Assembly (NCBI GenBank): GCA_964629645.1 | Contig: CAZVSU010000002.1 | Location: 5,245-69,244, forward strand | DNA length: 64,000 bases | Origin: JAAKFL01 sp964629645 | Lineage (GTDB): Bacteria; Chlamydiota; Chlamydiia; Chlamydiales; SLFE01 | Direction of reading: 5' to 3' | Part shown: positions 42,476 through 51,654 of the stretch, one piece after another | Position numbering within the stretch: the stretch's first letter is position 1 | Layout: each line of letters opens with the position of its first letter | Position numbers and translations under genes: made by a program | The notes under the pieces: model-generated | Databases searched by the model: none | What the model was told of the DNA's origin: nothing | The model's input: only the letters and a program-made list of their open reading frames with translations

Positions 42476-44812
42476 TTAGCCTTCGCTTTTTGTCTTTTCG
42501 CAAGCAATGGACCTTGACATCAAGTCAATCGATCTCAGAACTTCGACCTGCTTCATCGAATCGTGAAACGTCGATTGCGACCGCCTTCCGAGCTTCGGTT
42601 GGCAAACCATGGTCCAGCGATGAAACGCCTGACTGATGCGGCCTAAAGACAAAAGCTTGGATACATTAAGACGATTGCCTTCAAAATCAGGCGAACCCCC
42701 TTTTAAGAGCGTTTCCATATCGCTTTTTAAAAAAATCAAACATGGGCACGTCGATTGGCCTTGATCTTGCATATCTTGCATCCGTTTTCGGTAGGAAGAA
42801 AAATTATGGCTCATGTCAAATGTCGTGTCCAATTCTTCGAGCTTTTCTTTATACGCGCGCCCGAGTTTTTTCCATGTCAAACTCAAACGTCGGATTTCAG
42901 ACGAATGAATGCCGGCATAGAGTGCATAAGAAGAGTGAAAATCGCCCATTTCAGTGAGGAGATGACAAAGATCGATAAAAAAAGCTAAGACCCTTTGCCT
43001 TTTTTGCTGATCCTTGTCTCTTTCGAGAATTTTAAACTGAGCAAATTGTGTCAATCGATTTAACTCATCGATCATAGTGTCGATGGCAGACGACTGGTTT
43101 CTTTCCTCAAGCCAAGCAAGCGATAAAAATTCTTCAAAGGTCGCCTTTGAAAATAGGGCTTGCGCGTATTGTTTGAGATCAAAGGCAATCACCTTTAACT
43201 GCTCCTGATATTTCTGTCCCTTGAAGCGAGTCTTCATCGTTTTTTCAAAATCAATCTTTTTGCACGGCAATGAAACTTTATGTTTTTTTGCTTGATTTGC
43301 CGTCTCGACGGACAGCCTCATTTGAATATTTTTGATGAGAGCAAGATATTTGCCGCTCGCCTTGATGGTCTCATCGAGCGTCAGGGCTTTGTTTTCTATG
43401 ACGCTGCATAAGGAATCGTTGTGACTAAAACGAATCATATCTGAGAGAAGAACCAAAAAACGGGTGCTGGCTTCCAGAGTGAGCGCCTCAGATTCAAATT
43501 GCAGAAAAATCGCATCGACAAGAAAATATTCCGTGGTAAAAAAAGAAAAGCCGAAAACGATGTCATATGAGTTCAGTCTTTCTCCCGCATACAGATCGAT
43601 AATAAGACGCGCGCTTTCCTTTTTTTGCAACACGTGAACACTTGCTTCCAATTGCGATTTAATTCGTCTCGCTGCTTTGTCCTTAAAGGGAACGGTCGTC
43701 AAATCACGCAGTGCAGAGATAACCGAAATTGAAAAAGGTCGATCGAGATTTGACAGCAATCGAAAAAAAAGAAAAATGCGGCGCAACTGTTTTGCCGGAA
43801 GACCCTCTTCAATGATTCCTCGCAGCTCTTTTGTCAATTCTATCCAAGAAAAAAAATATTGATGCTGGCATAGTTTTTTCGCAAGTTCGGTTCTGGCTTT
43901 ATGCCCAGAACTGCTTAAAATATTTTTTAAAAATGCTTTTCGGAGGCACTGGTCTCTTTTTAAACACTCCTTGATCGTCAGGGAATCGGAAGCATCCTGC
44001 ATGTAGGCAACGATGTCGCTAAAACCGGGGTTTGAAATTGTTTTGAAGTAATCAATAAGATTTTGACGCTCATGCATTTCTTCAAAAAGTTCTAAAAACG
44101 TGTGTTTCAACGTCATGAATTGTTCCAACGAAAGATAATCAAAAAGTTTAAGCAACTGCCTTTCATTTAATGTCTTAACCAAATCTGTCCAAAGCTTTGA
44201 ATCGATGTCCGGATAGACTTTGACCAAAACCTTGCACAAAACGTCATCTTCAGTAAACGCAGCTCTGATCCGAAAAACCTCTGAGACATCTTTAAACAGT
44301 TCATCCAGCAACTTTGGGGCATAATTCAAGAATTTGATCTGACACTCAAAATTCAACTGCTTAAACAAATGACGCTTCAGTTTATTTGGCAAAGACATCT
44401 CAAAATAGGCCGCTAGAGCGCTGATGTTTTGTCTTGAGAGCGCCTCTGCAATCGGTAAAAAATGAGATGAGTCTTCACCCTGAACCGAATAGATGGACTC
44501 GGCCAATGAAAAAAGCTTCTCAATAGAAAGAGTTGAGCTGACGAGGCGAAAATCTGCGCCGGTTATCAAAGACAACAATCTTGGAGCCCAACTCGGCCAC
44601 TCTTCCAAGACCACGGCCTTACCGCGATAATTAAGTTGGGGAAACACCGCTTCAATTTGAGACGGATTGTCAGAAAAGTAGCGTCTAAACTGCTGGTAAA
44701 TCAGATCGTCTTCCGACGGGGTCAAAGAATTAATCTCGTTGACCCAGTTTAATTTTGATCGCATGTGATAGCGCCAAGGTCGTCCGCCAAGGCCTACGCT
44801 TGCATTCAGCAT
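42476..44812 (-). CDS. RasGEF (CDC25-homology) domain protein, candidate host-directed effector
   Basis: A 778-residue protein whose last 250 residues read as a RasGEF catalytic domain: DLKQYAQALFSKATFEEFLSLAW, then IDELNRLTQFAQFKILERD, then QRQRVLAFFIDLCHLLTEMGDFHSSYALYAGIHSSEIRRLSLTW as separate blocks, then NFSSYRKRM, CPCLIFLKSDMETLLKG and NVSKLLSLGRISQAFHRW. This is the order of conserved CDC25 blocks (loading of GTP onto Ras-like GTPases). The N-terminal 500 residues are helical and unrecognised. No bacterial role for a RasGEF is known, so a host small GTPase is the likely target. Of the possible starts, 44812 is chosen for GGGGAG nine bases upstream; the open frame begins with a TTG at 44866. 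Confidence 0.75.
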   Translation of the reverse strand: MLNASVGLGGRPWRYHMRSKLNWVNEINSLTPSEDDLIYQQFRRYFSDNPSQIEAVFPQLNYRGKAVVLEEWPSWAPRLLSLITGADFRLVSSTLSIEKLFSLAESIYSVQGEDSSHFLPIAEALSRQNISALAAYFEMSLPNKLKRHLFKQLNFECQIKFLNYAPKLLDELFKDVSEVFRIRAAFTEDDVLCKVLVKVYPDIDSKLWTDLVKTLNERQLLKLFDYLSLEQFMTLKHTFLELFEEMHERQNLIDYFKTISNPGFSDIVAYMQDASDSLTIKECLKRDQCLRKAFLKNILSSSGHKARTELAKKLCQHQYFFSWIELTKELRGIIEEGLPAKQLRRIFLFFRLLSNLDRPFSISVISALRDLTTVPFKDKAARRIKSQLEASVHVLQKKESARLIIDLYAGERLNSYDIVFGFSFFTTEYFLVDAIFLQFESEALTLEASTRFLVLLSDMIRFSHNDSLCSVIENKALTLDETIKASGKYLALIKNIQMRLSVETANQAKKHKVSLPCKKIDFEKTMKTRFKGQKYQEQLKVIAFDLKQYAQALFSKATFEEFLSLAWLEERNQSSAIDTMIDELNRLTQFAQFKILERDKDQQKRQRVLAFFIDLCHLLTEMGDFHSSYALYAGIHSSEIRRLSLTWKKLGRAYKEKLEELDTTFDMSHNFSSYRKRMQDMQDQGQSTCPCLIFLKSDMETLLKGGSPDFEGNRLNVSKLLSLGRISQAFHRWTMVCQPKLGRRSQSTFHDSMKQVEVLRSIDLMSRSIACEKTKSEG

Positions 44813-44964
44813 CAAATCGATCTCCCCTTTATCACACATATGAATCATTAATTTATATTTGTCCAAAAAAACCTATAGAAATTGACAAAAAATAATAATA
44901 AAATAATGATTTACAAATCACAATAATTAGATTTAATTAAAAAATAATATTTTGTATAATTAAA

Positions 44965-44993
44965 TTGAAGAGATAATTGACTATTTTTATGAT
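44965..44993 (+). promoter_or_regulatory. Promoter of the chaperone gene at 45083, in an AT-rich divergent region
   Basis: TTGAAG at 44965-44970 and TATGAT at 44988-44993, spacer 17. The whole interval 44867-45010 is unusually AT-rich and also carries TTGACA at 44882 and TATAAT at 44955, so several starts are possible. Confidence 0.5.
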
Positions 44994-45082
44994 AAAAACT
45001 ATTGATTAGTTAACAAATTACTAGACGCAACTATTTTTGCAGCCTCTCGAAATAGACCGAACAGGGGGACCAAAACGAGAGT

Positions 45083-45784
45083 ATGAGGCCCATAAAACCT
45101 GAAACAGAATGGGATCAGGAGCTCGACCTTTTGGTCGATGAGCTGATGGAAGACAGAATGTCTCCGAAAAACGGAAATCCATTGGTGTCTGAACATCAGA
45201 TCCGGTCTCAAATTCAGCAAGAAGTTAAGGAGATGGTCCGTTTCGAAAAAGAGACCGAAGCTGTTTCCCACTCTTTGGCCCTATTAAAATCCTCAGGACT
45301 TGAAATTCACGGTGCCAAAAGGATCGATGAGATCATTTATGAGCTCCATCATGTTGGCGAGAAACTGATTGAACTCGCTGAAGAGATCTCCCATGCCCCT
45401 GAAAAAACTGCGACTTTGATTGGAATACAAGACCAAACCCTCGCCGACCTTTTGCGCGTTGGCCTCGAAGAATACGAAAATGAGCGGTGGGAAAACGCAG
45501 AAAGCCTTTACCGCTTTTTGACCGTTTTAGCTCCCGTCAATCCCGAGCTCTGGCTCTGTTTGGGCAGCGCGCTGCAAAATCAAAGCAAATTTGACGAAGC
45601 GAGAAAAGGGTATCTGCGTGCGATGGAGCTGGACAGTGTTGATCCCTACTATCCTTTGTACATTGCAGAGTGCTACCTCCTCGAAGGGGATATTCGCCTT
45701 TGCGAAGAGTGGGAGCAGATGGGTCCCAGCGGGCAAAAGAAAATCAATCAAAAGAAGAGATCATCGGATTATTCGATGATTTGA
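45083..45784 (+). CDS. LcrH/SycD-type TPR chaperone of the T3SS
   Basis: A 233-residue protein. The C-terminal half has three TPR units in the pattern of class II (translocator) chaperones: LLRVGLEEYENERWENAESLYRFL, then LAPVNPELWLCLGSALQNQSKFDEARKGY, then DSVDPYYPLYIAECYLLEGD. The N-terminal 100 residues are longer than in LcrH (about 165 residues in total) and helical. Chlamydiae carry several such chaperones for translocators and effectors. It lies divergent from the RasGEF gene and 43 bases before the next small gene. Confidence 0.75.
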   Translation: MRPIKPETEWDQELDLLVDELMEDRMSPKNGNPLVSEHQIRSQIQQEVKEMVRFEKETEAVSHSLALLKSSGLEIHGAKRIDEIIYELHHVGEKLIELAEEISHAPEKTATLIGIQDQTLADLLRVGLEEYENERWENAESLYRFLTVLAPVNPELWLCLGSALQNQSKFDEARKGYLRAMELDSVDPYYPLYIAECYLLEGDIRLCEEWEQMGPSGQKKINQKKRSSDYSMI

Positions 45785-45827
45785 AAGAGGCTATCACACT
45801 CGTGGAGGTATAGGAGGAGACCACATT

Positions 45828-46133
45828 ATGGGAATAATCGATCCGGGCAGCGGCCCAAGACAAATCAAGCACATTGCAGAAACCGGAGCCAAGGGCGCGT
45901 CTAAAGCCATAGCGAAAATGGAATCAATCGCCTCAAGCCGCCTGGCAAAGATAAAAAAAGCCAAGGCCACTCAAAAAAGCAGCGCTGCAAAAACGCCCTC
46001 GACAAATCCGCGCACAGCACTATTGAAGCGGATGGTCAAAAGTGTCGATGAAGAACTCACTAAGCAAATACAGCCGAAAACAGAAGACGATAGGTCACGT
46101 CAAAGAGAAGCTATCGACAAAATTCTCCCTTAA
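45828..46133 (+). CDS. Small basic Ala/Lys-rich protein, unknown
   Basis: A 101-residue protein with no known relatives that I recognise. It is rich in Lys, Ala and Ser in the middle (RLAKIKKAKATQKSSAA) and may be largely disordered. AGGAGG is well upstream (near 45812). Its position right behind a T3SS chaperone gene makes it a possible substrate of that chaperone, by analogy only. Confidence 0.65.
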   Translation: MGIIDPGSGPRQIKHIAETGAKGASKAIAKMESIASSRLAKIKKAKATQKSSAAKTPSTNPRTALLKRMVKSVDEELTKQIQPKTEDDRSRQREAIDKILP

Positions 46134-46161
46134 GTTGCTCTGAAAAGACTCGAACCAATCA

Positions 46162-48186
46162 TTAACTCACGCAGCTTCCCGGCGGCAAGGATTCGATAGC
46201 TGGCAACTCGAGAAGTGTGCCCGACGACCCAGCCAAAACCATCCCCTGGCTTTCGATACCCATAAGTTTTGCCGGTTTTAGATTGGCCACAACGATGACT
46301 TTTCGTCCCACGATTTCTTCAGGGGTGTAAAATTGACGAATCCCCGAAACAATCGTTCTCTTTTCGCTTCCTATATCAACAATGAGTTTCAGAAGCTTTT
46401 TACTTTTCGGGACAATTTCCCCTTCAGTGATGACACCAACTCTCAAGTCTAATTTTTGGAATTCGTCAAACGTGATGGCATCTTTGAGCGGTTCGATCTC
46501 TTGAATGTCGGGCTCCGTTGTCTTCTGTGTCATTTCTTTTAAGTGTTCAAGTTCCATGCGTATCTCCTCGTCCTCAATTTTTCGGAACAATATGGTCGGT
46601 TTTTGTATCGTCTGTTCATCCTGCAAACCTCTCCCTTCCCAGGACGTCAACGGGGTTTCCATGCCGATCATGCTCCAAACAGAGTTGGCGGTGTCAGGTA
46701 TGACCGGTGAGGATATGATGGCCAGCTGCCTTAAACACTCAAAGCAAAGCCGAATGACCGTTTTCATTCGTTCTGGATCTTCTTTAGCCAATGCCCAAGG
46801 GCGCATGGAATCAAAATAGGCATTTCCCGCTTGGGCCATTTCCATAATGGTGCGGCAAACAGCCCTCAATCGGTACTCGCTATAACATTGATCGGCTTGA
46901 CCAGTAAGCTGATGAAGAGTGTCTAAAAAGGTCTGATCCTCCTCTGTCAAGGGCCCTTGTGTCGGAACGGCCGCCCCGCAATTTTTCGAGGCAAACACCA
47001 TGACACGATGGACCAGATTCCCGTATTTACCCAATAAATCCGCATTGCAACGCGATTGAAAGTCGCGCCAGGTGAATTCCGAGTCGGTGGTTTCAGGCGC
47101 GTTTGCGGCAATTGCATATCGTATTTGGTCGCTTTGATATTTCGTGAAAAAATCATCAAGGTCAATGGTCCACCCTTCTGATTTACTGAATTTATGCCCT
47201 TCCAAATTATAAAACTCATTAGCCGGAACGTCGTCGACAAGTTTAATCGGTTGGTTTTGACCCATGACCATGGCAGGAAAGATTGCGCAGTGAAAAGGGA
47301 TATTATCTTTGCCGATGAAATGAATAAGCTTCGTTTTCTGGTCACACCAGTAAGCTTTCCAAAGATCGGGCTCCCCTTTCAACGCTGCCCATTCCATGCT
47401 GGCGGAGATGTACCCAATAGGCGCATCGAACCAAACATACAGAACCTTTCCCTCCGTACCCGGCAAAGGAATCGGAACCCCCCAATTTAAGTCTCTGGTG
47501 ATCGATCTTGCATGGAGCTGATTGATGTATCCTTTAATGAAATTAACGACGTTGGGCTTCCAATTTTTTGTCTCTAACCACTGGAGCAGCGGCTCTTGAA
47601 ATTTTTCAAGGAGCAGGAACCAATGCTTGGTTTCTTTAAGAATCAGGGGCGAACCTGTCAATTTGGATTTGGGATTTTTAAGCTGTGTCGGCTCATAACT
47701 AGCGCCGCAGCTTGGACACTCGTCCCCGCGGGCCGGCGAGAAGCCGCAAGAAGGACACTCTCCAACGACATAACGATCGGCCAAAAAACGATTGTCAGCT
47801 TCTGCAAAGAGCTGAGGCGTGATCTTTTCTTCAATATAGCCATTCTCTTGCAAATCGAGGAAAAACTGTTGGACAGGGGCGGCGTGTCCGGCCCACGTCG
47901 TCCGCGAGAAATGATCGAATGAAAAGTTGAGTTTTTGAAAGAGGCTCAGATTCACGTCATGATACAGGTCGACCTGCTCCTTGGGCGTACGCCCCGCCAT
48001 TTCAGCACTTAAAGTGATGGCGATTCCATATTCGTCGGATCCACACACATAGAGAACGTCGTGTCCTTTCAACCGCTGATAACGAGCATGGCAGTCACCG
48101 GGCAAATAGGCGCCGGCAATATGGCCAAAATGAAGGGGGCCATTTGCGTAGGGAAGAGCGGAGGTGATGAGTATCTTTTGCTTCAT
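46162..48186 (-). CDS. metG: Methionyl-tRNA synthetase
   Basis: Charges tRNA-Met. The 674 residues have ILITSALPYANGPLHFGH (HIGH motif), a zinc knot with four Cys (CPSCGFSPARGDECPSC), KFSKSEGW (KMSKS), and a C-terminal tRNA-binding domain (FQKLDLRVGVI, KLLKLIVDIGSEKRTIVSGI). The start at 48186 is chosen because it begins MKQKILITSALPY like the family and lies just after the preceding gene's stop. It is the last gene of the minus-strand block. Confidence 0.96.
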   Translation of the reverse strand: MKQKILITSALPYANGPLHFGHIAGAYLPGDCHARYQRLKGHDVLYVCGSDEYGIAITLSAEMAGRTPKEQVDLYHDVNLSLFQKLNFSFDHFSRTTWAGHAAPVQQFFLDLQENGYIEEKITPQLFAEADNRFLADRYVVGECPSCGFSPARGDECPSCGASYEPTQLKNPKSKLTGSPLILKETKHWFLLLEKFQEPLLQWLETKNWKPNVVNFIKGYINQLHARSITRDLNWGVPIPLPGTEGKVLYVWFDAPIGYISASMEWAALKGEPDLWKAYWCDQKTKLIHFIGKDNIPFHCAIFPAMVMGQNQPIKLVDDVPANEFYNLEGHKFSKSEGWTIDLDDFFTKYQSDQIRYAIAANAPETTDSEFTWRDFQSRCNADLLGKYGNLVHRVMVFASKNCGAAVPTQGPLTEEDQTFLDTLHQLTGQADQCYSEYRLRAVCRTIMEMAQAGNAYFDSMRPWALAKEDPERMKTVIRLCFECLRQLAIISSPVIPDTANSVWSMIGMETPLTSWEGRGLQDEQTIQKPTILFRKIEDEEIRMELEHLKEMTQKTTEPDIQEIEPLKDAITFDEFQKLDLRVGVITEGEIVPKSKKLLKLIVDIGSEKRTIVSGIRQFYTPEEIVGRKVIVVANLKPAKLMGIESQGMVLAGSSGTLLELPAIESLPPGSCVS

Positions 48187-48190
48187 AGGG

Positions 48191-48778
48191 TCAAATGTAG
48201 GTTTTCGGTCGTTTGACGACGAGGATTTCCACATCGGTTCCGGGAATGATTTTCCATCCCATCACCACATCATTTTCAAGATTCACGTAAAGAGGGCCCG
48301 GTTTCATGACGGCGTAATCCGATTCGACATCTTGCGGGAGCGGATTGGCGCTTGAAAATTCCGTTTGGAAACCTTCCAGCGTCCCGTGCAGCTCCCAAAG
48401 AACAAGGCGTCTTTCCTCCGGAAGGCTGCCATAGGAGACCCAAGATCCGGGGAAACGCTTGTTGATAAACGTCCAATCAACATGGATTTTTCCGTTCCAG
48501 GCGACACAATCGGGAAAGAGACGCCCTGTTTCTCGGCAGATTGCAGCTTTTCGCAGATCGAATCGTCGGTTGTCAAGGTCTTCCATCTCAATCATGTAAC
48601 GTTTCACCAAAACTAAAGTGGTGATGCGAAGCGTGTTGGCTCGTCTTAAAGGGGCCACGGAATAAGGGCCCCTTGGTTCGACACGTTTGAGCGGCCAATT
48701 GATCCCAATCCAAATCAAAAGCGCCATGAACGCCAAAACGCCGAACAAAACAAGCACAACTGCCGTCACAGCACCCAT
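48191..48778 (-). CDS. Membrane-anchored conserved protein upstream of metG
   Basis: A 195-residue protein with one N-terminal membrane helix (residues about 3-27) and a soluble beta-rich domain (SVAPLRRANTLRITTLVLVKRYMIEMEDLDNRRFDLRKAAICRETGRLFP). No family is recognised. It is tightly packed between the omega-like gene and metG (gaps of about 15 and 4 bases). The order gmk, small protein, this gene, metG suggests a chlamydia-conserved component, function unknown. Confidence 0.75.
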   Translation of the reverse strand: MGAVTAVVLVLFGVLAFMALLIWIGINWPLKRVEPRGPYSVAPLRRANTLRITTLVLVKRYMIEMEDLDNRRFDLRKAAICRETGRLFPDCVAWNGKIHVDWTFINKRFPGSWVSYGSLPEERRLVLWELHGTLEGFQTEFSSANPLPQDVESDYAVMKPGPLYVNLENDVVMGWKIIPGTDVEILVVKRPKTYI

Positions 48779-48793
48779 AAAGAGCCTTGACCT

Positions 48794-49054
48794 TTATTCT
48801 TCTTCAGCTTCAGTCTCTTCGGCAGCCAGATCTAAGCCATTGAGATTCGGAGATTCCTCCTCTTGAAACTCTCTGCCTGACACTGTGTCAGCGACAACAT
48901 TGACGGCGATGTTATCTGAATCTGCGTCAATACTGACTCCTCGCCCAGAGGCGATGATGTCTTGCGCCCTATGAATGAGGTGATTGACAAGATCAAACTG
49001 ACTGTCAAAACGTTTTTTTATCTCTTCGTTGGTCAATGACGTATCAAATTCCAC
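48794..49054 (-). CDS. Candidate RNA polymerase omega subunit (RpoZ-like)
   Basis: An 86-residue acidic protein. The core RFDSQFDLVNHLIHRAQDIIASGR followed by DSDNIAVNVVADTVSG has the spacing of the omega subunit (R..LV..A..RA..L..G.....ViAl.EI). The gene follows gmk directly; gmk-rpoZ is a very common bacterial pair. The C-terminus ends in an acidic tail. The GTG at 49054 is chosen because AAAGGAGA lies eight bases upstream; an earlier ATG is deep inside gmk. The call rests on weak similarity plus position. Confidence 0.5.
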   Translation of the reverse strand: MEFDTSLTNEEIKKRFDSQFDLVNHLIHRAQDIIASGRGVSIDADSDNIAVNVVADTVSGREFQEEESPNLNGLDLAAEETEAEEE

Positions 49055-49631
49055 GTTGTGTCTCCTTTGTATCGTAATTGTCGACAACAATCTGTCTGAG
49101 CTCGTGATAAGCATCATCTAAATCATCGTTGACAATGTGATAGTGATAGTTTTTCCCCTTTACCATTTCTTTTTCCGACCACGATAAGCGCTCTTCGATT
49201 TTATCCGGAGTTTCTGTATTTCGGTTCATAAGGCGCCGTTTCAATTCTTCCAAGCTTGGGGGGTAAACAAAAATTGAAATGGCATTTAATTTTTCCAACA
49301 CCTGCTGCGCTCCTTGCGTGTCGATAACGAGAAAAACATCCGATCCGTTTTGTACGAGCCGTTCCACAGAAGCTCTGTCGGTTCCGTAAAAATCGTCGTA
49401 AACTTTGGCGTGCTCCAAAAAATCTCCCGAGCGCTCCTTCTCTTGGAACTGTTCCTTTGTGATGAATCTGTAATCGACACCATCGATTTCGTGCGGCCGT
49501 TTTGGGCGCGATGTATAAGAGATGCTTTGAACAACATAAGGAAGCTCGGAAGTCAGACGTTTGACAAGTGTTGTTTTACCGGTCCCCGCCGGTGCGCTCA
49601 GCAAAAAAATGTTTCCTCTTCGACTTGCCAT
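49044..49631 (-). CDS. gmk: Guanylate kinase
   Basis: Phosphorylates GMP to GDP. The 195 residues have a P-loop APAGTGKTT at 13-21 and the GMP-binding SYTSRPKRPHEIDGVDYRFI and a DTQGAQQV region. Length is normal. The end overlaps the start of the omega-like gene, and the start is two bases from the yicC stop. Confidence 0.97.
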   Translation of the reverse strand: MASRRGNIFLLSAPAGTGKTTLVKRLTSELPYVVQSISYTSRPKRPHEIDGVDYRFITKEQFQEKERSGDFLEHAKVYDDFYGTDRASVERLVQNGSDVFLVIDTQGAQQVLEKLNAISIFVYPPSLEELKRRLMNRNTETPDKIEERLSWSEKEMVKGKNYHYHIVNDDLDDAYHELRQIVVDNYDTKETQRGI

Positions 49632-49632
49632 A

Positions 49633-50505
49633 TTATTCGATATTTTGCAGTTGTTCTCTCATCCGTTCAATTTCGGTTTTAGCTTGAATCGTCAGGTGCT
49701 TAACGTCGATCTCTGGAGATTTCGACGCTATTGTTGTTGCCTCTCGGTTCAGCTCCTGAAGGAGAAATTCCATTTTTTTTCCGTGGGGACCCGCCTCATT
49801 CAAAACGTCGGAAAATTGCACCAGATGTGACCGAAACCGAGTCACCTCTTCTTGGATATCCACTTTGTCGGCATAGATGGCAACTTCACGCAGTATCGTA
49901 TCATCTTCTTTGGCGAACCCAATGATCTCTTTTAATTTCTCTTTGCGCAGATCGACAGTATTAATTGACGCTTTCTCAATCTTTTCAAGCACGCTTTCCA
50001 ATGTATGGATCCGAGCCATAAAGTCTTGATTTAAAGCCTCGCCTTCGCTCTTTTTCATTTCGATGAGTTGATCAAGCGCGCCGTTTACCGACTTTCTGAG
50101 CTGCTCCAGATAGACCTCTTCTTTAGTCCAATCCTCCTGAACCACAAACAATTGATCATTGCGGCAAAGAAGTCTCGAAATTAACTTGGGATCATTGAGT
50201 CCAAGCTCGCGATTTAAGACATCGGCCGCCTGTTTGATTTCTCGGGCAAGAGGAAGGTTAGCTTCGACTTTAAGAGGAATCTCTTTTTCGAATTTCACAG
50301 CAATCCGAAGTGTCAACTGCCCTCTCGAGACACGCCCTGCTATCCATTTTTGAATGAGATGTTCAAAACGGCGAAGTTCGGGGATGCAATGGACGCGAAC
50401 GTCTAAATGCTTGCGGTTGACCGATTGGATATCGACTTCGACCACACACTCTGGAGAAGTGGATCGATGCTGACCAAAAGCTGTCATGCTCTTTATATGT
50501 GCCAT
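49633..50505 (-). CDS. yicC: YicC family endoribonuclease/stress protein
   Basis: A 290-residue YicC-type protein: starts IKSMTAFGQ, contains EVDIQSVNRKHLDVRVHCIPEL, ends with GPHGKKMEFLLQELNREATTIASKSPEIDVKHLTI...K.EIERMREQLQNIE, as in the family. YicC proteins are reported to be endoribonucleases; their targets here are unknown. A neighbour of gmk in many bacteria, as here. Confidence 0.92.
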   Translation of the reverse strand: MAHIKSMTAFGQHRSTSPECVVEVDIQSVNRKHLDVRVHCIPELRRFEHLIQKWIAGRVSRGQLTLRIAVKFEKEIPLKVEANLPLAREIKQAADVLNRELGLNDPKLISRLLCRNDQLFVVQEDWTKEEVYLEQLRKSVNGALDQLIEMKKSEGEALNQDFMARIHTLESVLEKIEKASINTVDLRKEKLKEIIGFAKEDDTILREVAIYADKVDIQEEVTRFRSHLVQFSDVLNEAGPHGKKMEFLLQELNREATTIASKSPEIDVKHLTIQAKTEIERMREQLQNIE

Positions 50506-50506
50506 A

Positions 50507-51127
50507 TTATCCTAATAGCGCTCGCTCAGCGTCTCTAACAGGAGCGAAGCTCTTCCTGTGAATCGGGCACGGACCGAATTGAAGCAAAGCGGCGAGGTGT
50601 TCTTTAGTCCCATATCCTTTGTGCCGTATAAATCCGTATTCGGGATAGGTTTCGTGATACTCTTCCATTTTCTGATCACGCGCGACTTTTGCGATGATGG
50701 AGGCTGCTCCAATAGAGATTGACAGGGCATCTCCTTTGATCACCTTTTCCCCTGGAATTGGGCCCTTAAGTTCAAGACCGTCAACAAGGAGGTAATCAGG
50801 TTTTTTGGAAAGTCGCTCTATCGCACTTTTCATCGCTTTCTTCGTTGCCTCAAGGATATTAATCGCGTCAATAACAGAAGAGTCAACGATTCCAATCCCA
50901 ATGCCGACCTCGGGGTGATTCGACAAAAGATCAAAAAGGAGACGCCTCTTCGCAGGGGACAGCTTTTTGCTGTCGTCGATGCCGCAGATGTCAAGCCCAG
51001 GTGTTAGGCAGCAAGCCGCAGCAACGACAGGGCCCGCTAAAGGGCCCCGCCCTGCCTCATCGACTCCCGCAACGAAAAGATGCCCCTGTTCAAAGGCTCT
51101 ATATTCATAGCTCCACTTTCCGTCCAA
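50507..51127 (-). CDS. rnhB: Ribonuclease HII
   Basis: Removes RNA from RNA-DNA hybrids. The 206 residues include GVDEAGRGPLAGPVVAAA near 18-35 with the catalytic DE pair, DSKKLSPAKR, and IIAKVARDQKM. It starts close to the rplS stop and ends one base before yicC. Confidence 0.95.
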   Translation of the reverse strand: MDGKWSYEYRAFEQGHLFVAGVDEAGRGPLAGPVVAAACCLTPGLDICGIDDSKKLSPAKRRLLFDLLSNHPEVGIGIGIVDSSVIDAINILEATKKAMKSAIERLSKKPDYLLVDGLELKGPIPGEKVIKGDALSISIGAASIIAKVARDQKMEEYHETYPEYGFIRHKGYGTKEHLAALLQFGPCPIHRKSFAPVRDAERALLG

Positions 51128-51147
51128 AAGCCTTTCCCTCCCGCAGA

Positions 51148-51654
51148 TTACGAGTTATCGCTTTCTGCGTCTGCTAAAGGCTCTTCTTTTGTAGGGGTTT
51201 CAGCCGCTTTGACTTCCGCTTCAACAGCGTCAACTTGTTCCTTTGCTTTTTCCTCTGCTTCTGCAAGTGCCGCTTTCCGTTCATTTGCATCTTTCAGCGT
51301 CGCAGAAAGGCTGCCTTTGACTTTCGCTTTTTTCCCTTTCGTACCACGAAGGTAGTAAAGTTTTGAGCGTCTCACCTGGCCACGTCTTGCGATTTCAATT
51401 TTGGAAATTCGTGGGCTGTTGATAAGAAAAGTTCGCTCCATCCCTTCGCCATAAGCGACGCGGTGGACTGTAAACGTCTCTCCAAGGCCTGTCCCTTTCC
51501 GAGAGATCACTGTTCCTTGAAAGACCTGGATTCGCTCCTTCGATCCTTCAATAATTCTGACGTGCACCTTCACAGTGTCACCCACTCGAAAATTGGGGAT
51601 GCCCTGCTTGATCTGCGCACTTTCCAGCTTTTGTATTGTCGCTGATTTACTCAT
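51148..51654 (-). CDS. rplS: 50S ribosomal protein L19
   Basis: Ribosomal protein at the 30S-50S interface. The first 120 residues are L19 (FRVGDTVKVHVRIIEGSKERIQVFQGTVI, SPRISKIEIARRGQVRRSKLYYLRGTKGKKAK). The remaining 48 or so form an Ala/Glu-rich acidic tail absent from E. coli L19 (115 residues). It overlaps the trmD end by eight bases. Confidence 0.95.
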   Translation of the reverse strand: MSKSATIQKLESAQIKQGIPNFRVGDTVKVHVRIIEGSKERIQVFQGTVISRKGTGLGETFTVHRVAYGEGMERTFLINSPRISKIEIARRGQVRRSKLYYLRGTKGKKAKVKGSLSATLKDANERKAALAEAEEKAKEQVDAVEAEVKAAETPTKEEPLADAESDNS

